Assembly (NCBI RefSeq): GCF_000298195.1
Contig: NZ_BAHC01000065.1
Span: forward strand, 1-45,244
DNA: 45,244 nt
Reading direction: 5' to 3'
Source: Gordonia rhizosphera NBRC 16068
GTDB taxonomy: Bacteria > Actinomycetota > Actinomycetes > Mycobacteriales > Mycobacteriaceae
Below the pieces are notes generated by a model, which saw nothing but the letters and a program-made list of their open reading frames with translations, made no database searches and was not told where the DNA came from. The translations under genes and the position numbers were made by a program. Positions within the stretch are counted from its first letter, which is position 1. Every line of letters begins with the position of its first letter. This document shows, in pieces, positions 40,368 to 45,244 of the stretch.

Positions 40368-41489
40368 ATGGACCTGAACTTGACGGAAGAGCAATCCGAC
40401 TTCCGTGCAGTGATCGAGCGTTTCCTGGAGAAGGAGGTTCCCACATCGACGGTGCGTGAATGGGCCGACACCGCAGCGGGTTTCGATCGTGACTGGTGGG
40501 TACGTGCCGCCGAGCTGGGGGTGGCTGCACCACTGGTCTCCGAGAACCACGGTGGGGGCAGTGTGTCGGGATTGGGTGTACTCGATCTCGCGATGTTCGC
40601 CGAGGAGTTCGGTCGTGTGGTGGCACCCGGGCCGCTGCACGCAACCAACATCGTTCTGGCCGGGCTCATGTTGGCGGAGGATCAGAATCCCGCGCACGGC
40701 GACCTGATCGAGGATCTGGTCGGTGGAGGGAGGATCGCCGCGTGGGCGGTCTCCGAGCCCGGACTCGGCTGGAACCCATCCGGGCCGACAGTCAGCGTCG
40801 ACGAGGGCTTCGTGCTGAACGGTGTCAAGGATCGGGTCGAGTACGCAGCCGAATCTGACGTACTGTTGGTCAATGCGCTGACCGCAGAAGGTATTTCGCT
40901 GTTCGTGGTACCGGTTGACCGCCCGGGCGTCACGGTGCTTCCCATGCAATCGCTCGACCTCACCCGTCGCTACGCTCAGGTGACCTTTGACTCTGTCGAG
41001 TTGGTGCGAACCGATCTGGTCGGAGTGTTGGATGAGGGTGAGCCTATTGCCTCCCATCAGACGCTGATCGCCGGGGTGCTGCAGTCCGCGGAGACGGTCG
41101 GAATACTCCGTACCGTCTTGGATTTCACCACCGAATGGGCGTTCGATCGCTACTCGTTCGGGCGACCGCTCGCGTCGTATCAGGCGCTCAAGCATCGGTT
41201 CGCCGACATCCGCACCTGGGTCGAGGCCAGTGCGGCGATCGCCTCGAGCGCGGCGCACGCGGTCCAGGACGGCGACCAGGCTGCGGCGCAGATGGTAGCC
41301 GCAGCGAAATCCTATGTCACGGATCTGGCACCACGGATCATCCAGGACTGTGTCCAGCTCCACGGTGGTATCGGGGTGACCTGGGAACATGACCTGCACC
41401 TCTACCTGCGACGCGCGGTCGCGAATCGGGTGACCTACGGAACGCCGGCAGAGCATCGGCGTCGCATCGCCGATCTGATCGAGCTCTAG
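40368..41489 (+). CDS. Acyl-CoA dehydrogenase family, small subunit type
   Basis: The 373-residue protein starts MDLNLTEEQSDFR and contains GRPLASYQALKHRFADIRTW and QLHGGIGVTWEHDLHLYLRR. Its middle is less conserved than in catalytic homomers, as in beta subunits of heteromeric steroid-type dehydrogenases. GGAGG lies 4 nt before the ATG. Only 9 nt separate it from the larger dehydrogenase gene, so the two probably form an alpha/beta enzyme. Together they should desaturate the acyl-CoA produced by the ligase at 42777. Confidence 0.87.
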   Translation: MDLNLTEEQSDFRAVIERFLEKEVPTSTVREWADTAAGFDRDWWVRAAELGVAAPLVSENHGGGSVSGLGVLDLAMFAEEFGRVVAPGPLHATNIVLAGLMLAEDQNPAHGDLIEDLVGGGRIAAWAVSEPGLGWNPSGPTVSVDEGFVLNGVKDRVEYAAESDVLLVNALTAEGISLFVVPVDRPGVTVLPMQSLDLTRRYAQVTFDSVELVRTDLVGVLDEGEPIASHQTLIAGVLQSAETVGILRTVLDFTTEWAFDRYSFGRPLASYQALKHRFADIRTWVEASAAIASSAAHAVQDGDQAAAQMVAAAKSYVTDLAPRIIQDCVQLHGGIGVTWEHDLHLYLRRAVANRVTYGTPAEHRRRIADLIEL

Positions 41490-41498
41490 GAGGGGAAG

Positions 41499-42746
41499 AT
41501 GAATCACGCCGAGATGGAATCGGTTGCGTCGTTTCGACTTCGAGCCAGAGAATGGCTGTCGGCGAACATGCCACGAATCGAGGACCGAGAGACCGTTGTT
41601 GCCTCGGACGACGACACTGCGGAGTTCGTGCGAGCACGCGAGCTTCAGCACAAGCTGTACGACGGAGGCTTCGCCGGGATCGTGTTTCCGGCAGAGTACG
41701 GCGGATTGGGCCTCACCCCAGCGCATCAGGCCGCTTTCACGGAGGAAAGCGTGAGCTATGAGATGCCGCTCAAGCTCAACGTGCCGAGCCTGTCCATCTG
41801 TGCCGCGACGATTCTGGACTTGGGAACCGAAGAGCAGAAACTCCAACACGTCACCGCGGCCATCCGCGGTGACGAGGTCCTCGCGCAGTTCCTCTCGGAG
41901 CCGCGCGGCGGCTCGGACCTGGCGGGTGTGACGACCAGAGCGGTCCGTGACGGCGACACATGGATTCTGAATGGGGCGAAGACGTGGAGTTCCAGTGCGT
42001 ACGCGGCCGACTTCGCCTTGTGCCTGGCACGCACGGACTGGGATGCGCCGAAACACCGCGGGCTGACCATGTTCTTGGTACCCACGAAGGCTCCCGGGAT
42101 CACCATGCGTCGCATCCGGCAAGTCACCGGATCGAATGAGTTCTGCGAGGAGTTCTTTGACGATGTGATCCTGCCGGATGATGCCGTCGTCGGGGGAGTC
42201 AACAACGGCTGGGCGGTCGCATCGAGACAGCTGTATCACGAGAAGGTGGCCGTGGGCGGTGGATCGCCGTTCGCCAGCGGTGCAGGCCTGGGTACGGTGC
42301 AGACGACGATACCGACTCCGGTGGACATCGCACGAATGCTCGATCGCACCGGCGAACCGGGGGTCAGGGAGCTGGTCGGTGAGTGGTATGCCAGGAGACT
42401 GGTCTCGCTCAGTCTCATCGATCGAGTCAGCGCAGCCCTGAAGTCAGGTGTGTTGCCGCCTCCGGCCGCATCGCTGATGCGGCTGTTCACCGCGGAGCAG
42501 GATTGGTTCACCCACGATGTCGCGCTGGAGGTGAGTGACGGCTACGCGGCGACGGGTATCGCCGGCGATGACGGAACGTTGCTGGGTGTGTCGGTGCACT
42601 ATCTGGGCCGCCAGATCGGAAGCCTGGGTGGCGGCAGCACCGAGATGGCGCGCAACATCATCAGCGAACGCATGCTAGGGATGCCTCGCGAATTCGCGGC
42701 CGACCGCGATGTTCCGTTCAATCAGGTGCGCCAGGGGGCTCGCTGA
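41499..42746 (+). CDS. Acyl-CoA dehydrogenase, large subunit
   Basis: The 415-residue protein has FPAEYGGLGLTPAHQ, FLSEPRGGSDLAGVTTRA, NGAKTWSSSAYAADFALC and C-terminal LGGGSTEMARNIISERMLGMP, the usual set of a complete dehydrogenase. GGAGG is 5 nt before the ATG. It is coupled to the preceding small-subunit gene and followed by the ligase gene after 30 nt. This is the third alpha/beta-type dehydrogenase set in the window. Confidence 0.89.
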   Translation: MNHAEMESVASFRLRAREWLSANMPRIEDRETVVASDDDTAEFVRARELQHKLYDGGFAGIVFPAEYGGLGLTPAHQAAFTEESVSYEMPLKLNVPSLSICAATILDLGTEEQKLQHVTAAIRGDEVLAQFLSEPRGGSDLAGVTTRAVRDGDTWILNGAKTWSSSAYAADFALCLARTDWDAPKHRGLTMFLVPTKAPGITMRRIRQVTGSNEFCEEFFDDVILPDDAVVGGVNNGWAVASRQLYHEKVAVGGGSPFASGAGLGTVQTTIPTPVDIARMLDRTGEPGVRELVGEWYARRLVSLSLIDRVSAALKSGVLPPPAASLMRLFTAEQDWFTHDVALEVSDGYAATGIAGDDGTLLGVSVHYLGRQIGSLGGGSTEMARNIISERMLGMPREFAADRDVPFNQVRQGAR

Positions 42747-42776
42747 CATGAGTTCACCATCAACTAGGGAGACATC

Positions 42777-44273
42777 GTGGACCTCGTGACACTGCTGGAG
42801 ATGATTGCCGCGGGTGGTGCCGATCGTGTTCTCGTGGGTCGGCTCGACGACGGTCTGACCGGCACCGATCTGCGGTCGCGGGCATGCAGTGGCGCGGAGT
42901 ACCTGGCCGAGATCGGTGCGGAGAAGCTGATTTACCTCGCCGGCAATCAGCCCGCGTTTGCCGTCGCACTGTTCTCGGCTGCCGCGGCCCATCGACCGTT
43001 CCTGCCGCTGAACTATCGCCTCAGCGATGAGCAGCTCGGTGAGATCCTGCAGCGGCACGACGGCCTCATCGTCACGGACGCGCTCGATCGTGTCGCGGCC
43101 CTCGCACCCGACCGCGCCACGATCGGCATCGATGATTTCATGGCGCGGACAGCGCAAGCCCCGCACGGGGGTCCGATCCCGGCGGATGTCGAGGACATCG
43201 CGGTTCTGTTGATGACGAGCGGAACCACCGCCGCGCCGAAGAGCGCGGTACTCCGGCACCACCACCTGACGTCGTACGTGATTGGGAGCGTGGAGTTCTC
43301 GGGCGCGGATCCCCACGACGCGACGATCGTCAGTGTGCCGCCCTACCACATCGCGGCGGTGGCCAATCTGCTGTCGAACCTCTACGCGGGTCGGCGGATC
43401 GTGTACCTGGACCAGTTCACGCCCCGGCAATGGCTGGACGTGGTGAAGGCCGAGGCGATCACCAACGCCATGGTCGTGCCGACGATGTTGTCCAGGATCG
43501 TGGACGAGCTCGACTTGTCGGGCGAGGTCGGGCCGCCGACGTTGCGGAACGTGTCCTACGGTGGCGCGAAAGTCTCAGCGAAGGTCATCGAAGCCGCGCT
43601 GCGGCTGTTCCCCACCACCGGATTCGTCAACGCGTACGGCCTGACCGAGACGTCGTCGTCCATCGCCGTACTCGGGCCCGAGGACCACCGCGCAGCGCAG
43701 TCGAGCAGCGATCCTGCTGTTCGTGCCCGTCTCGGCTCCGTCGGACGGGCACTCGACGGTGTCGAGATCGAGATCCGCAATGCCGATGGAGAACGCTGCG
43801 GCCAGGGCGAAGTCGGCGAGATCATGGTGAAGGGCCCGCAGGTTGCCGGTGAGTACCTGGAGAAGGGGAGCCTGCTGGCCGGGGACGGCTGGTTCCCCAC
43901 CCGAGACCAAGGTTACCTCGATGCCGACGGATATCTGTTCGTCCGTGGCCGGGCCGACGACACGATCATCCGCGGTGGCGAGAACATTGCGCCGGCGGAA
44001 ATCGAGGAGGTCTTGTCCCGGCACGATGCGGTTCGCGAGTGTGTCGTGGCCGGCGTTCCGGACGACGAGTGGGGACATCGCATCGCGGCGTACATCACGC
44101 TCAAAGACGGATGCGCGCCATCCGCAGACGAGATCCGTGACTTCGTGCGTGCGCGGCTCCGGAGTTCCAAGACCCCCGACATCGTCGAGTTTCTCGACGA
44201 GCTGCCGACGACACCGACGGGAAAGATCGTGCGGCGTGATCTGGTCGCCAGGACGACCAAGAGCCTGGTCTGA
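42777..44273 (+). CDS. Acyl-CoA ligase, AMP-forming
   Basis: The 498-residue ANL enzyme has MTSGTTAAPKS (146-156), A5 motif AYGLTETSSS, hinge GRADDTIIRGGENIAPAEIEE, and TPTGK with K483. The start is GTG with GGGAGA about 5 nt upstream. It ends the amidohydrolase-dehydrogenase block and is followed by a strong terminator. It should supply the CoA ester used by the dehydrogenase pair just upstream. Confidence 0.9.
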   Translation: MDLVTLLEMIAAGGADRVLVGRLDDGLTGTDLRSRACSGAEYLAEIGAEKLIYLAGNQPAFAVALFSAAAAHRPFLPLNYRLSDEQLGEILQRHDGLIVTDALDRVAALAPDRATIGIDDFMARTAQAPHGGPIPADVEDIAVLLMTSGTTAAPKSAVLRHHHLTSYVIGSVEFSGADPHDATIVSVPPYHIAAVANLLSNLYAGRRIVYLDQFTPRQWLDVVKAEAITNAMVVPTMLSRIVDELDLSGEVGPPTLRNVSYGGAKVSAKVIEAALRLFPTTGFVNAYGLTETSSSIAVLGPEDHRAAQSSSDPAVRARLGSVGRALDGVEIEIRNADGERCGQGEVGEIMVKGPQVAGEYLEKGSLLAGDGWFPTRDQGYLDADGYLFVRGRADDTIIRGGENIAPAEIEEVLSRHDAVRECVVAGVPDDEWGHRIAAYITLKDGCAPSADEIRDFVRARLRSSKTPDIVEFLDELPTTPTGKIVRRDLVARTTKSLV

Positions 44274-44289
44274 CCAGGAATCCCAGACT

Positions 44290-44328
44290 CCGGCGCGCGT
44301 CCAGGGTCGGGTGATGGACGCGCGCCGG
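44290..44328. terminator. Strong hairpin after acyl-CoA ligase
   Basis: CCGGCGCGCGTCCA and TGGACGCGCGCCGG are perfect 14-bp arms around an 11-nt loop, 16 nt past the ligase stop. It has no T-tract. It probably terminates the plus-strand operon before the convergent TetR gene; nothing else is seen in 44329-44527. Confidence 0.75.
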
Positions 44329-44527
44329 CTCCAGCCGACCTGTCTCCTCGGTGGCGGAGATGCTGCCTCCGGAACGACCGTCCTCCGTTCACAGCTCTCG
44401 TGAATGTCATTGGGTCCAAGGAAGACCAGCGATGGCATCGCGAATGCGGCACGACAGGAAAGTGTTTCGGGGTTTGCGCTCGTCGATCCGCGAGGACTTC
44501 CACCTCACGTCGGTGAATTCCGTTCTC

Positions 44528-45214
44528 TCAGTGTGATGAGCGTGAAGAGAAGGCCCGGCGTACGAAATTCTCGAACAGGACGCTGTCCGTGTTACCCCCA
44601 CCGGTTTCTTCCGGGTAATTCATGGTGACAAAGGCATCCAACAGGGTGAAGTAGAGCCGCGCCATCGCTCGTGGATCTCCGGGATAGATCACTCCGGCGC
44701 GTTGACCATCTTCGATGATCTCGGTCAGGTAGTCGAACGAATCCTGCAGATACACCTTGTACCCGTGCGGCATCGTCGCACCGGGGCGCGTCGCGACGCG
44801 CGCCGCATCGGCGTTCACCGCGTGCCACCGAGGATGTTCGGCCATGTGTTCGATCTGCATTCTCGCCAGGGCGATCAGACGCTCGTCTGCAGGCATGGAC
44901 GATGGTGCCCGCGCATCCGCCTCCGCGGTCTGCCGGTCGCCATGTCGAAGAAGGACCGTCTCATAGAGCTGTTCCTTGCTCTCGAACAGGCTGTAAATGG
45001 TCCCGACGGACAATTCACACCGTGCCGCGACGTCTTTGAGCCCCGTGTCGTGATAGCCGCGTTCGGCGAACAGTTCCTCCGCGGCGTCGAGCACCTGCTC
45101 GCGCGTGATCTCGAGTCGCTGTTGCCGACGCCGTTCTCGCGGACTCGGTACATCGGGTGGGGGTTGTGTTTCCCCATGTCGTGGGGGTTGTGTTTCCCCA
45201 TGTCGAGTTCTCAC
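44528..45214 (-). CDS. TetR-family regulator with repeat-bearing N-terminus
   Basis: The 228-residue protein has a helix-turn-helix at about 58-80 (LKDVAARCELSVGTIYSLFESKE) and a TetR ligand domain. The GTG at 45214 is preferred because GAGGG lies 5 nt upstream; a TTG at 45229 is also in frame. The N-terminal 25 residues contain RHGETQPP twice, from an exact 24-bp DNA duplication, and are likely disordered. It is convergent with the ligase operon, so its targets may lie to the right of the window. Confidence 0.85.
   Translation of the reverse strand: MRTRHGETQPPRHGETQPPPDVPSPRERRRQQRLEITREQVLDAAEELFAERGYHDTGLKDVAARCELSVGTIYSLFESKEQLYETVLLRHGDRQTAEADARAPSSMPADERLIALARMQIEHMAEHPRWHAVNADAARVATRPGATMPHGYKVYLQDSFDYLTEIIEDGQRAGVIYPGDPRAMARLYFTLLDAFVTMNYPEETGGGNTDSVLFENFVRRAFSSRSSH
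45158..45205. repeat. Exact 24-bp tandem duplication in TetR N-terminus
   Basis: TGGGGGTTGTGTTTCCCCAT plus GTCG is present twice head to tail (45158-45181, 45182-45205). It keeps the frame and adds eight residues (RHGETQPP). It probably arose by replication slippage. Confidence 0.9.
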
Positions 45215-45244
45215 TCGGTCCCTCGGCAATGCATCTCCATCCGG

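Noticed and set aside
40311..42239. A 642-codon minus-strand open frame opposite two dehydrogenase genes
   Set aside because: Antisense shadow spanning two real genes with ribosome sites and complete dehydrogenase motifs on the plus strand.
45158..45205. CRISPR-like repeats
   Set aside because: Two head-to-tail copies without spacers, inside a coding region; no cas genes.
1..45244. KstR-type steroid operator (TAGAAC...GTTCTA) in promoters
   Set aside because: I looked in the main intergenic regions and found no convincing match, so direct KstR control is not supported.

Overview
The window looks like a chromosomal catabolic region of a high-GC actinobacterium of the Mycobacteriales (Gordonia, Rhodococcus or Mycobacterium type; the genus is my inference). 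The base composition is GC-rich, GTG and TTG starts and overlapping GTGA/ATGA junctions are common, and an F420-type oxidoreductase, many TetR repressors and FadE/FadD/Ltp/DUF35 genes are present. I see no rRNA, tRNA, phage, transposase or CRISPR array.

Layout. 1-2.2 kb: a CrtC/AttH-like lipocalin-fold protein (cut by the left edge) divergent from an APH-fold phosphotransferase. 2.2-2.96 kb: a decay zone with a frameshifted TetR remnant and the first codons of a lost thiolase. 2.96-5.7 kb: an acyl-CoA ligase, then an HSL-type hydrolase whose catalytic serine is glycine. 5.8-8.4 kb (minus): a Baeyer-Villiger monooxygenase coupled to an intact HSL esterase. 8.5-14.5 kb: a PucR regulator, an acyl-CoA ligase, twin tail-to-tail TetR regulators and an amidohydrolase. 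14.7-17.8 kb (plus): two hotdog thioesterases, a crotonase and an SDR. 18.0-24.1 kb (minus): aldehyde dehydrogenase, cytochrome P450, Zn alcohol dehydrogenase, SnoaL-like protein and acyl-CoA ligase. These face a tandem TetR-TetR (Mce3R-like) regulator and a thioesterase (24.4-26.5 kb). 26.5-33.8 kb: a heteromeric acyl-CoA dehydrogenase pair divergent from DUF35, Ltp-type thiolase-like protein, a fused FadE34-type dehydrogenase and an LLM F420 oxidoreductase. 33.8-38.6 kb: two crotonases, TetR, SnoaL-like protein, SDR and AraC. 38.9-44.3 kb (plus): an amidohydrolase, a second dehydrogenase pair and a fourth acyl-CoA ligase, closed by a terminator and a convergent TetR.

How it may work together (inference). 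P450, alcohol dehydrogenase and aldehyde dehydrogenase can turn a methyl group into a carboxylate. Four ligases make CoA thioesters, and three alpha/beta-type dehydrogenase sets desaturate branched or ring-bearing acyl-CoAs. Crotonases hydrate, SDRs oxidise, and the Ltp/DUF35 pair may cleave by retro-aldol chemistry, as Ltp2/ChsH2 does in steroid side-chain breakdown. The BVMO and esterase can open a ketone through a lactone or ester. This is the toolkit for a bulky alicyclic, terpenoid or steroid-like substrate; the actual substrate cannot be read from the sequence. Several palindromic operator candidates lie in the promoters, and one type (ACTGT-N7-ACAGT) occurs at two promoters 32 kb apart.
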